Origin: Jackrogersella multiformis
Lineage: Eukaryota; Ascomycota; Sordariomycetes; Xylariales; Hypoxylaceae
Reading direction: 5' to 3'
Length of the DNA stretch: 64,000 bases
Assembly (NCBI GenBank): GCA_902806575.1
Contig: CADCXD010000011.1
Coordinates: forward strand, 2,790,001 to 2,854,000
Below the pieces are notes generated by a model. That model was not told where the DNA came from and did not search any database. It saw nothing but the letters and a program-made list of their open reading frames with translations. A program made the position numbers and the translations under genes. Positions 46,803 through 58,500 of the stretch are shown here, one piece after another (the first letter of the stretch is position 1; each line of letters begins with the position of its first letter).

Positions 46803-47777
46803 GACTGGTATCTTCTCGCTGGCTTCTGGATTGCAGGTTAACGTTGGTTAAATGATAATGGATATAGGATAGGTATGTGATTTAAATTCAGGTTTAAATG
46901 ATTTCGAAATGGGATGAGTCTAAATATGTTGGGGACGTTACCCGTCAGTCTGGGTACGATGCACAAACCCCCCTTTTTCTCGCCTCGCCGCCGTGCGACA
47001 GCAGCAGGGTAGCCTAGAGATTAGGGACACAGCGGTCACTGCCTAGGTACCTGGCCTACCTAGGAAAATATGCAGGGGACATTAATCTTCCAAAGCTAGT
47101 TGTTCTACGGGAGTCTCGAAGACCACTCAGTCCGCTCGGTTAAAGAGTGCTTGTCATTTTCTGTTAACCCCCCTGTAGAAATGTAATGGTACAGTCCGTG
47201 CGGGATACTTCTCGTGTTTAATTAATACCTACTACCTTCTCCTATTTTTTATTTTCTACTTTCTATTATTACTAGGTACCTAGCTGCCTAGGTATCTAGC
47301 TGAATGTTGGTGCTTTTGAATTTATATGATATAAGAACCTTGGAACCTTAGAAGCTATACTTAGAAAAGCTGAAAGCTGACTCGATATTATTCATATATA
47401 CTATTCTAAGTAGCTAAGTACTTTTTTAGTAAATTGTATCAAATGTAGTAAATTACCGTTCAATGAGATAGCCTCGTTCTGGTGTAGATTTATATTCGAT
47501 ATCAATATCGTAAGCCCCATCGATGGGTCAAAGTAGGCGGCCCAGGGATAAGGTAAGAAGGGTTGCAGCCAAGACAAGATGGTCAAGGGTTAGGGCGGGA
47601 ATCTCGTTTACAACTTTTGTAGTGATCGACAGATTTTCCCCTTGCCTTACCGTTTCAAGTCATCAATGCGTGGAACGTTGGAACATCAGTAGAACCAAAT
47701 GAAAAAAATCATTAGTCATTCATCCTCTTTGAGGTTCAAGTAATAATTAGGTAGAGATGGGTTTTATACAGATTGGT
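46803..47777 (-). pseudogene. Interval with a minus-strand coding remnant near 47638-47462
   Basis: On the minus strand about 47638-47462 reads VVNEIPALTLDHLVLAATLL, then TLSLGRLL, one TGA stop, PIDGAYDIDIEYKSTPERGY and LIER just before a GT. The other two frames are less protein-like. The LDHLVLA start faintly recalls the glyoxalase-like domain, but too little remains to name it. The remainder of the interval is AT-rich with TACCTAGGTA-type elements near 47042-47062 and 47274-47295. Upstream of the acyltransferase start (46803 onward) no promoter element could be assigned. Confidence 0.25.
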
Positions 47778-48590
47778 TTATCGGTTGCCATCCAGCGCAT
47801 TCTCAATGGTCCGCTCAATTACTCGAATTGTTCCAGCCAACCCCTTATCCGACTTTGAACCTGGCACATCATGACCCAAGTCGTGAAGAAATATCTCCCT
47901 AACTCGACCATCGCAAAGCTCGGATAAAGATTGATGGACTTTAATCTCATCGGCCCCCGCAATCCGGGACCAGATATGGGCGGTTGGTATCGTCAGCAAG
48001 ACCCCATCTGTTTCTGGATCCGCATACTTCAATACGCCAGATCGGACCAGGTCAGGATCGAACGGTGGAGCCGCGCAGAAGAATACAGCGCATTTGAACC
48101 CACCGAAAGAACCATGCCTTGCGTCGTCGATAAGCATCATGGCCGCTACCGTTCCGCCTTCGGAGAACCCCATAACCCCGTCGAATGGGCCTCGGCTCTC
48201 CACGAATTCTATCATGCTGTCGCAGAGATCTTGATCCTGTTCTACGTTATGCGCAATATAGCCGAAAAACTCATCCGCGATGGCCTCGGCCCCTTTCCCG
48301 AGTCAGCATCTGACTTGTAATCTTTTATTTCGTACGAGACATACCGATGTCTGGTTCTGTTGGAATTGTACCGCCCACGAAAATAAATTCATGTTCACTC
48401 CCGAGAGCCTCCCGAATCCTTGCTGCTACGGGATTAATTTCGGTTCAGGATGCAAATGCCGGAAACACGGGAAGATACCGGTCTGCATCTCAAAAATCTT
48501 ACGACTTCCGTCAGCTCACGAAACCTGAGAACGCCGCAGGGGACGTACCTGTGCACTCGTCCCCCTTCCATGTAAGCAAAGCCACCTCAT
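47778..48590 (-). CDS. FSH1/LovG-like serine hydrolase
   Basis: Four exons on the minus strand: 48590-48549, 48497-48479, 48422-48345 and 48292-47778. Introns are 51, 56 and 52 bp and all phases agree, giving 217 residues. The protein begins MRWLCLHGRGTSAQ, the canonical start of the FSH1 family. It keeps the nucleophile elbow GFSEGG (Ser90) and the catalytic His in LGHDVPG (His187); an Asp near GADEI is a candidate third member. EFIFVGGTIPTEPDI bridges the strands, as in fungal members. LovG of the lovastatin pathway, of this family, releases the chain from a highly reducing PKS lacking its own thioesterase; the PKS at 55.5 kb is of that kind. It shares a divergent interval with the membrane protein gene. 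Exon 2 is only 19 bp. Confidence 0.85.
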
Positions 48591-49669
48591 ATTCAAGGGG
48601 GTTTCTGAATATCTCTTTCCGGGTATGGTAAATTGCTGCTTGAACACGTAGTAAAACCGAGATTCAAAATGCACAGGGTTCTGATTATAAAGCAAAGATG
48701 TTCTTAGGCTTTGTTTAATACCTAATAATAGATTCTGATCGTTTTAAGAGCGGCTTCTTGGTGTGAGAATCTAGGGCAGACCCTGATAACAAGCTTTAAT
48801 TTTATACGTTAAGAGATATCATGAGGTCAATCGTACAGTTCGAGAAAGCTTTCCTATATAAGTTATACCATAGACCGGCAAGTTAGGCATACGACAGCCG
48901 GAGAAATTACCTGTGGGATTCAGGGTTGCATGCCTACCTAGGTCAAGGTAGGTACATAGGTAGGTAATAGAGCCGAGTCGCATGCAGCTAAATCCTTACT
49001 GAAAAACCAGCCAATACGATTAAAATACACACCGCAACGAGTTCTCGGGTCTGCATCTTTGCTTCTCTTTTAGCCATGCAGCTAGCAACGGTATGTTCGA
49101 TTCTTGATATTTGCTGCTTACGTACTTCTACCAAGAGAGGCTCTTAGCCTGACGTTCTCAAGTGAGAGCGATGCTTATATTGACTCTCTGGTGGACTTTA
49201 TTTTGGTGACCGGCTCATCAATGACTTCTGGCATCAGCTGCACGGAACGGGACGGTCTACCCTGGCGCATACCTTGCATCAGACAAGGGTTTATACATGC
49301 CTCTTTTCAGACGTATCATTCTAGATCATGGACTTCGTTGAACACTGTGCATAATTTGTGCTGCTCGAGGGTGCAAGTGACAGAACGCACCTAGGTAGTA
49401 ATACAATGCCTTGACTTGGATAATAAGGGGCTTTTTCTCTCGCAGAGGCTTTACAAGCGGTGACGTTACTAACCCCCTGAAAATAACTGGGATCTTATGT
49501 GTATCTGTAAATCTGCAGTGGCGTACCTAACCGGCCAGTCCTGGTGATCCTTTTATTTGATCCCGATTGTCTTCTCGCCGCACCCAACCTACCGGTATAT
49601 AGTAATAAACATAGAGAAAACCCTCCACCTAAAAAGGAGAAGTTGTCACCCTTTTACGTAGCAGTAACG
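48591..49669. promoter_or_regulatory. Divergent promoter region, LovG-like hydrolase / membrane protein
   Basis: 1.08 kb between divergent starts inside the putative cluster. A palindromic pair (about 48933-48966) with TACCTAGGT and AGGTAGGTA lies in the middle, and a CACCTAGGTAG at about 49388. An ORF at 49104-49394 without signature was not called. Confidence 0.4.
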
Positions 49670-51122
49670 ATGGCGGACGCACTTCCTTTCCTCCCTTACG
49701 AACAACAGCAGGCTGCCCTTGATGGGCCTGCTCATACACCACCTGCAGGTGTTACCGCGCAGTTCGATAATCCTCCAAACAATAATGGCTTGGCTTACGG
49801 AGTTATTGCCGCTTGCGTCTCTGTCGCGACTGTCTGTCTCTTGATTCGTGCCTACGCGAGACTGGTTCTCTTCAAACAACTGAAGCCTGAAGACTGTACG
49901 GCCCCTAATTCTGGAAGTTATCGTGCGGAACCGGTTGAGGCTAATTGATTCTTTTTCCAGGCATGATCTTTTTCGCATATGTTCGTTGCGCTCTTCTGGA
50001 TGGTCTTTGGATTATTTTATTGATTTCGTTAGGGAACTTATTTATGCTGGACTGTTTTTGCATGCCTACTGGGGAAAACTCCTGGCTACTTTGTCCACCA
50101 ATGGGATCTCCATCTCAGGGATATGATCGAAACTGCCTTTGTGAGTATTGACGTTGATATTGGTTGAATACTAAAGCGGGTTAGCTAATCTATAATAGTA
50201 TATTCACTATGCCGGTGTTTTCTACTCCATCACCCTTCCTCTTCTGAAGATAGCTATCCTTACAGAATGGACCCGTATGCTTGTCCCTAGGGGTACGCGT
50301 AATACCTTCATGTGGCTTTGTTATGGTGTTATAGCCTCTCAAGTGATAGCCATGATCGCGATAGTATTTGCTCTGTGCTTCGTCTGCATCCCGTATCAGA
50401 AAATTTGGGATCTCACGCTCGACGGCCATTGTATCAATAAGATAAACGTCGAAATTGGTGCTGCTGCCGTCCATCTCTGTACAGATGTCGTCATCTTGTT
50501 TCTGCCACAGAGGGTCATCTGGGGGTTGCAGATGTCATTCAGGAAGAAGCTTGGTGTTTCTATCTTCTTCTCTCTAGGTATTCTGTAAGTCGTAACTTGG
50601 CTGACCGAACCTCCTTGTTTCCTGGCAATTGCTAACGTATCGGAATAAAGGGCCTGCATATCAGCCGCATTCAGGTTAGCCGTCACATTGACTTATGCGA
50701 CCGAGAAAGATACCACCTTCACCTTTGGTCCAGTAATATTTTGGGCCTTTGCCGAAATGACCTGTGGGTTCGTAATCGCATGTCTGCCGTCCACCCCGAA
50801 GATTCTTAAAGACCACGGCATCCTTCATAAGATACAGAGGGCAATGAAGTCAGTTGTGGGTATGAAAAACAGCACTCTTAAAAGCACGAACAAGGCCACC
50901 ACATTGTCGACCACCAATCCGAGCAGCAATTATCGAAAGATCGACGAGTACGGCGTGCAGATGAAAGACCTCAACCCCTCGGAATCAACAGAGCAACTCA
51001 GAGAGGACGCAAGCAAGTTCGATCAGGGCATCGTTCGCACCACTCGCGTGACCATCAAGCAGGAATATGTGAGCGACGTTGGAAAAGACGTCATGGATCA
51101 TAATGCCCCCTGGCGCAACTAG
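49670..51122 (+). CDS. Rhodopsin-like seven-pass membrane protein (Pth11/SAT4-type fungal family)
   Basis: Five exons (49670-49895, 49961-49980, 50033-50140, 50199-50584, 50651-51122) join in phase to 403 residues. The pattern is that of the fungal rhodopsin-domain family: helices at about residues 43-68 (GLAYGVIAACVSVATVCLLI), 77-98, then PGYFVHQWDLHLRDMIETAF, YIHYAGVFYSITLPLLKIAI, TFMWLCYGVIASQVIAMIAI, VHLCTDVVILFLPQRVIWGL, KKLGVSIFFSLGILACISAA, and a last helix GPVIFWAFAEMTCGFVIACL ending in PSTPK. A long polar tail follows. Pth11-type members act as surface sensors; those in clusters are mostly uncharacterised. Exon 2 is a 20 bp microexon, inferred because it restores the frame and family sequence (PED-CMIFFAY-GTYLCW). 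Confidence 0.8.
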
Positions 51123-51480
51123 GATAGGATGTGACAACTCGTCCGAGTTAGCAGAAATTATGGGCTATGACATAGCCTGGATAGATATACAGCTTGGCAG
51201 ATGCCTATTGTTCATTACCTTGTATATTGCTGGGATGGTTTGGGTGGTTTAAAATATTAGAATGGGTTCGGCACCAACGAACGACGGTAAAATTTGGTAT
51301 ATACTTGGTAACAAGAGGCAGCTTAGTTGTATATTAAACTCAGTTAAACCTAGATGGTTTGTAGTGTATATTGAATTCAGGTTGTCTACCTACCTAGGTA
51401 GGTAGCCTAGAGGCCCTTGATGGATGTTTCTCGCCAACGGACACCTTTTCCCAATACTCACCTACGGGTATGTTCCTGGT

Positions 51481-51514
51481 TACCTACCTACCTAGGTACC
51501 TAGGTAGGTAGGTA
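51481..51514. repeat. Perfect 34 bp palindrome of TACC/TAGG units
   Basis: Bases 51481-51497 are exactly the reverse complement of 51498-51514; the centre is GGT|ACC. The palindrome consists of TACCTACCTACCTAGGT and its complement, and more units of the same kind continue to 51533. It could extrude as a cruciform. Confidence 0.9.
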
Positions 51515-53907
51515 GGTAAGGTACCTAGGTAGGCAGTCAACTAGTCTTATTCGTATGTAGCTGTTTTCTTAGTATGTTCCGTAACGCCATTGCCTTCCTT
51601 CCATGTCTTCTGGCATATCTCGTAAGTCAGCCCTCAACCTATCTCGGCTAGAATGCCTTCTCCAAATCTTGCATCTAGTGAGAATTGACTTTCAATAGTG
51701 ACTAGTGAAAGGCCGAGTACCTAGTGACATTTTACAACTTAACCAAGATAATCAAAAAGCCCCTGTTTGCTTACGGCGTATTATCAGGTGCCTATCGTTA
51801 GCGTTGTTGAGTCCCGAAAATCTTAGAGTTAATAAAAAGTTCCTAGCTCTTAAACCATATTGATCGGGACGGGCCATAGCAAGACGCGGGGGGGGGGTTA
51901 AGGATAGGGATAGGGACGGCAATAGGTTCGATATTTTAGTCTAGGGATCCTTGCGTTGACAACCTTAGTATCGTTTATTTAATTCGTGATCTAATGGATG
52001 TTCTAGGGTGTTATACATAGAGGTATTTTTACGCTAGTTAGTAAGTAAGTAAGTATGATAACTATGAGGCGAGGAGAAGAGGATAACTGCGAGGTGACAT
52101 TTTAGTGTATTATCACTCGCATTACCTATTATGGTAGCGATGAAGAAATAATCTTATGCGAACACCCTGTACCCAAATATATGCCCCCCTTGGATATATA
52201 TAAGATAACCTTCACGTGATATACGGGGGACCCAAGCTAATGTCTCCGGAGAAATTGCAGTCACTGTAGGATCGATTCGCTTTACATGCCTACGTAGTAC
52301 TACACTAGCCTACTACCTTAGGTACCTACCTAGGGTAGGGTAGCATACTTTAGGTACTACTAGTGTACACTAGCTACCTAGGTATGTATGTTGTAGAACC
52401 AGGTAGTGATACTAATGGTTCTAAAAAGTGCGTAAGCGCTTTTAGTTTGGAATCAAAATGTGTGATGTACACTCTAGTGTATATGATGAAATCACCCTTA
52501 CCTTTTACCACTATGTGACTTTCTACGGGTAAGGTGGAACACTATATTTTATACCCGAGTACCTAGGTAGTGTAGTTGCATCTCTTATCCTGGTCCTTCG
52601 AGTGACATACGAATACACTACACTACTATTATTATAGTACTTGCTTAGGCAGCTAGGTACCTAGGTACGTAGTACACTTCAAAATACCGCCATTGTCAAA
52701 CTTGGATGAGCTTCACAGGGATACCCTTGGGATGTTACCCCTTAAGCAGCCGTGTTTACCATAAAGGGGGTTTATGTAAAATTCCGAGAGAGCTAAATGG
52801 TCTAAATCGGTGGAGCTGGCTTGGTTTGCAGCGTTGTTATGATTGGATCCATTCATAAAAGTTCTTGCCATGTTTACCGATTTAGGCATCCCTGTTCAAC
52901 GTTTTTTTTCTTGTTAGCGTTGCACCCTCATACATAGCTGCATAGAGGTAGCCTTTAATACTACCTAGGTAGGTACCTAGGTACGTAGTAAATACCTAGT
53001 AACTTTGAAGCTTTGCATACCTAGTACCTAGTACATAGTATCGACAATACCTACACTAGCGAGACTCGGTAATTATAATGAAAACCTCGGTTCGATGGAC
53101 CTGGAGTGTCCCGTCTCAAAACATAGATGGGAGACGTTAGCTTTATCCACTCTACCCGTCTGCCCGTCTGCCCGTACAGTTTATTCTTGGTAGGTATCTT
53201 AGAGCTAAATCTATAATGGATGGTATTAAGCTATTGAGTTTTATCCTGGTGGTAGGTATCTTTACATATCCCCTAATGTTTATATACGCTACTTCTTTGT
53301 TCCTATGGACGGGGGGTGGTCCTTTGGTTTGGGGATGCTACCGACGTTCCCATCCCGGTGGATGTGTATCGGGCCGCCTCAGGTAATATCAGAATAGGAC
53401 TTTTCATAATGGTTACCTAGGTACCTACGTATTATGTAGGTAGGCGTAGGTATACTAAATAGTAGGTAGGATGGCTACCTATGTACTATCATCGACGACA
53501 CCAGTTATTACCCGGCATCGAGAATTTCATGTCAAAATACGCACAACTGTTTATTTCATCATTTCGTCATAGTTTTGATATCTTCATCCTGTTGGTAACT
53601 ATCTTAACTTAAGGCTCATGTTTGCCTCGTCCGTACAATATATCCTCGTACCTTCGCTAGCAAGCAAAGTACGAGAAACCTATACCTACCTAGGCAGCTA
53701 GGGTATGTACTATGTAAGTGCTCTTGATTAAGCAAGATCATGAGGCGAAGTGCTGCTAGGGATAGAGGTAAGGGTTCCCCATAAACCCTCATCTAGTGTA
53801 CTACTAGTATAGTGTGCCTAGTCTGGTAGGTAGGTAGCCCTATGTTCAAAATGTGTTTGCTTCCCTTGTCTCTTATCGAACGTCACCTAGTTCGGTGACA
53901 AACTTCC

Positions 53908-53960
53908 CATTCCAATATTCTCCCATTCCAATATTCTAATATTCCAATATTCCAATATTG
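53908..53960. repeat. Degenerate CCAATATT microsatellite
   Basis: Five near-copies of CCAATATT, separated by CTCCCATT or CTAATATT, occur in tandem (CCCATTCCAATATTCT...). They create a long but meaningless open frame on the minus strand. Confidence 0.7.
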
Positions 53961-54221
53961 ACTATATCTTACCCCACGTTCCCAAGAAGCTACAAGGTGT
54001 GGGAGGTGTTGCGACGACTTTGGCAAGGTTACATGCAGTCGTGGTCGTGCATCGCCCTTTTTTGTCGGATGACCAGCTCTTCTTCTAAATATCTTTGCTT
54101 TCGTCTGAAACCAATCGCTGTGCGCATCGTTACCTGGTAGCTGGGTGGGCCATCCTCCGTGCCCATCACCAAGAGCTAAGATTCCCGGGCCCTTAGCGCA
54201 ATCCCGCTCCGTACATATTGC

Positions 54222-54262
54222 CGCCATGCCATGCCATGCCTTGCCATGCCTTGCCATACCAT
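54222..54262. repeat. (GCCAT/GCCTT)n microsatellite
   Basis: Tandem five-base units GCCAT with interspersed GCCTT (GCCATGCCATGCCATGCCTT and on). On the minus strand it translates to the repetitive MHGMARHGKAWHGM, which explains the spurious ORF at 53883-54266. Confidence 0.75.
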
Positions 54263-55506
54263 GCATACATACTCCTTTACGGATCTAAGACGGTAAACTA
54301 ATCTCTCGTTCGTACTATACTACTAAAGGTTGTTCTATATCTCCGCAAGTTATAGTGTGTCTTACAACGGCCCATAGTAGCTGCTGCTGAATGTCTCTCG
54401 TACATACACCATTATGGTGTTTCTAACATATTATGGATCTCTACCTATGTAGGTATGGATGTTAGGTATTTGAATGTTTAAGCCCATGTTGACTTGCATA
54501 TACCTGGAAGTTTTCCACGTGCTTAATGTCTCAAGATCAGACTATACTGAGCACACCCTACGAGTCGAACATGTGCTTTGTGGGAACGGTCATATAAGAA
54601 GTCTCTGAGCTAGCGTCGCGGATGGGATGGTCGGGAGTTCTCCGCGATGATGGCCATTACAACCGGTCCCTTGCTGCTAGTCAGCGAATGTAACCCCTCG
54701 CGAGCCTCTCTTTATCTCTCTCTCCCAAGAACCGTCTATGTACTTTATACCTACACAAGGATGCAGAGGTACTACCTATAACATGTAAGTAAATATCACA
54801 ATTTGTCTTTCTTACTGCGGCTACTATATGCCGGGCCACGCCGAGCTGACCTAGGCCTCATACGTGCATTTAGAATTACCAACGGGGCGGTGTGAACGGG
54901 CCACAGCAGCGGCTACGGGCCAACTTAGTCTCATACACGTGGAGGGCCTCCTATCCGTCAACGGGCTCCCGACACTAACCAAATCAGCTGTTTTCCCGTC
55001 ATTTAGGCTCGGTCCCCTGTACCTGGCACATTTTTCTGATTTGCTAACATACCCTAGCTAGCTGCTGATCTCGAGTGGACGATGGTTACAGCCCACAGGG
55101 TGCATCGTAGGCGTCTATTCTCTGGGAACCTGCTGTTATCTGCCGATTTGGGCAATATTTTGATTTTCTATGGCCATCTGAGAACTTGCGAGAATCTGGA
55201 CTATCTCTAGTCTTGAGGGGGTATGCATTATTAGGGTATATCTCAGCATGCTTGGTGTTCTGGAGCAGTGGGCCTGATCGGATTGCTCACTCCCGAAAAT
55301 AATCATGGGTGATATCTTTTAATAATGACCTATGCCCTTAGTTTAGTTCGACCCGGTAGAATGGATCAGCACAAGACACGAGTTTATATACATTGGCAGG
55401 CGACCTTCTTGGGGTTGGATGTCTGTTCTCTAGTGAAGATTCTTAAACATCCCTTTTCCCCCTTATATAATAACTCGCCTGTTGAGTCGGAACAATAAGC
55501 CTCTTA

Positions 55507-58500
55507 ATGATTTATCAAGAGACGACGCCAGTTATGGATGACGACATAGCCATCGTGGGGTTCGCATTTAAGCTTCCCCAAGATGTTAATGATGTTTCTA
55601 GCCTTTGGGAGGTACTCCAGAACCGGAGGAACCTGATGACCGAGTGGCCAGAGTCACGTATTACGAACGGCTCTTTCGAGTCGAGCAGTGAGGGCAACGT
55701 ATGTAGAGTCTTGCTCTTATACGATGAACACTATCTTATTTGTTACAGGTCCGTTGCCGGGGAGGGCATTTTATAACCGAAGATCCGGGAGCTTTCGACG
55801 CTCCCTTTTTCTCCGTCACGGCGAAAGAGGCGGCTTCAATGGATCCAATGCAAAGATGGACCCTCGAAACGTCTTATCACGCTTTTGAAAATGGTGAGCT
55901 ACTCCCACAGACAGCAGCTTTACGATGAATCCTAGTGCTCACAAATACTGCAAAGCCGGTATCCCGGTAGAACGGCTCAGGGGCTCGCGGTGCGGAGTAT
56001 TCTCCGCTTCGATGACGGATGACTACAAGCGGATGATGGCACAGGATCCCGATAACATACCTAGAATGGCGGTCACTGGCACCTTTGCATCTATCTTACC
56101 TAATCGTGTCAGTTGGTACTTTGACCTACACGGACCGAGTATACACGTGGACTCAGCCTGCTCAAGTAGCTTGTTGGCACTCGATCTTGCTTGTCAGGCT
56201 TTGCGGAACGGTGAAGCTTCATCTGTAAGCAAAATATCATTCTGGCGGGCTCCTTGCCTTATTTGCTAACTATCGCACAAGGCTGTTGTCACTGGGTCTA
56301 ACTTGATTCTTGGGCCCACCATCTATCAGATGCTATCGTCGCTGAATTTCTTATCTCCAGACAGCAAATGTTATAGTTTTGATCATCGCGCAAATGGCTA
56401 TGCTCGTGGAGAGGGCGTTGTTTCTCTTGTTATCAAACCCTTATGGGATGCTGTGCGAGATGGGGACATGATTCGAGCGGTAATCAGATCTACCAGCTCA
56501 AACCAAGATGGTCACACGCCGGGACTTACACAGCCTAGTCCTCAGGCACAAGAAGACTTAATTCGGCAAGTTTACAAGAAGGCGAACCTACCTCTTGACG
56601 TGACTCGTTATTTTGAAGCTCATGGTAAGTTTGAATACTGGAATACCTATACTATAGCCTGTCTGTGCTAACAATCGCGCGCAGGGACTGGAACACCTGT
56701 TGGTGATCCTATAGAGATGAAAGCCATTGGAAGAGTCTTTAGGTCAAGTCGCTCCGCTGAAGATCCCCTTTATGTCGGATCGGTGAGTTTTTAACATGCT
56801 CATTTCGCAAGTTATCTGTCTACCACTTCTCTCTATCTTCATCTCTGCCATTATTATAGCGATCTCTGACATTCTCGGTATTTAGTTGAAGGCAAATATT
56901 GGTCATCTTGAAGGCAGCAGCGGCTTGGCTGGCGTCCTCAAGTCTATCCGTAAGTTACTAGAAACCTTTTTCACATACATTTTATTTCTTCCGCGATGAT
57001 GATTTGCTGACAATTTGAAGTGATCCTTGAAAAGGGGATAATTCCGGCCAATGCGAACTTCGAAAAAATCAACCCCAAGATTGATGTAGACTTTTATCAC
57101 ACCAAGGTATATGACTACGGCTTATCAAAATAATTACAATAGTTGACAGAGAACTAGGTCCCCAGTGAAAATACTCCCTGGCCGAGTGAAGGCTTACGCC
57201 GAGTTTCAGTGAACTCATTCGGCTTCGGAGGAACGAACGTCCATGCCATCCTAGACGACGCATATCACTATCTACGAGACCGGCGCTTAATCGGAAATCA
57301 CTGCACTGTTATTTCACATAAAACGACAAACGGATGGACTACTTCTAACGGCAAGCCTAACGGACATTCCAACGGAACGTCCAATGGAACATCTCATAAG
57401 AACGGAGTTGCTTACACAAATGGAAACGGCCATACCACTAATGGGAAGACTAACGGAAGCAGTAACGGAGTTAATGGACATCATGCCGATTCTCTATCAA
57501 AACTGCTCGTTTGGTCTGCTGCGGACGAGAAAGCACTTAAACGTATGATCGAGGAGTATCGGACTTTCTATGAAGACCATATCTCAACTAGTCCAAGCAA
57601 GCTTAATGATCTAGCATTCACACTAGCTACTCGTCGAAGTCATATGCTCTGGCGGGCATTTGCCGTTGTCAAAGGTGGTCTTCAAGATCAGGATGAGAGT
57701 CTCACAGTCGCCAAGCCAATTCGAAGTTCAACGGAAGCCGGCGTAGCGTTCGTATTCACAGGTCAAGGAGCTCAATACGTCGATATGGGCGCTGGTCTTC
57801 TTCAATACCCGATATTTAAGACGACACTACAACAAATTGACGAGATATACCACAGCTTGGGGTGTAACTGGTCGATATTTGGTAAGGAACGCGCGATTTA
57901 AACCAAATACGAACATAACTAACATTTCTACAGAGGAACTTCGTAACAAAGAGAACATTGACCGCCCCGAATATAGTCAACCTCTGTCTACGGCGATTCA
58001 ACTAGGCTTAGTCGAATTGCTGAAGAGCTTTGATGTTGTCCCAAAGGCAGTAGTGGGACATTCATCAGGTGAAATTGCCGCAGCGTGAGCAAACCTACCC
58101 CTAATATCCTATACGTCTCATACTGACTTATCTCTGAAAGATACGCTATTGGTGCACTTTCGTTAGTAGCAGCTTCGAAGGTATCTTACTTCCGAGGGCA
58201 ACTAGCTGGGCAACTAAGAGCCACAAGCTCCTCCTCTGAGGCTATGATCTCTGTAAATCTTGCCGAAGACGAAGTTCAGGGGTACCTACAGAGCATCAGC
58301 GAGGAGGTTTCGGCCCAGATTAATATCGCCTGTGTTAATAGTCCGTTAAACTGCACGCTGTCCGGAAAGGAGAGCGCTATCGACACTGCCAAAGAGAAGC
58401 TTGACAAGGACGGTATCTTCGCCCAGAAACTCAAGACGGGTGTCGCATATCACTCGCCGTCCATGTCTAAGATTGCTCCCGAATATATTCGTCTCATGGG

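Larger units (their letters stand above)
51123..55506. other. 4.4 kb gene-less interval rich in palindromes and microsatellites
   Basis: No supported gene. The densest group of TACCTAGGTA-type palindromes in the window lies here: about 51388-51406, 51481-51533, 52307-52337, 52373-52392, 52561-52572, 52647-52668, 52960-52986, 53412-53445 and 53687-53702. A G run is at 51890-51898. Microsatellites occur at 53908-53960 and 54222-54262. A TATA-like TATATAA at 55464-55470, some 40 bp before the PKS start, is the only promoter element I can suggest. Runs of stops in all frames rule out a large hidden gene. Confidence 0.5.

Noticed and set aside
51890..51925. G-run followed by GGATAGGGATAGGGAC resembling telomere or G-quadruplex repeats.
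   Set aside because: Units do not match TTAGGG and are too few; probably a simple purine tract.
53883..54266. 127-codon minus-strand ORF starting MHGMARHGKAWHGM.
   Set aside because: Produced by the two microsatellites; repetitive translation and no similarity.
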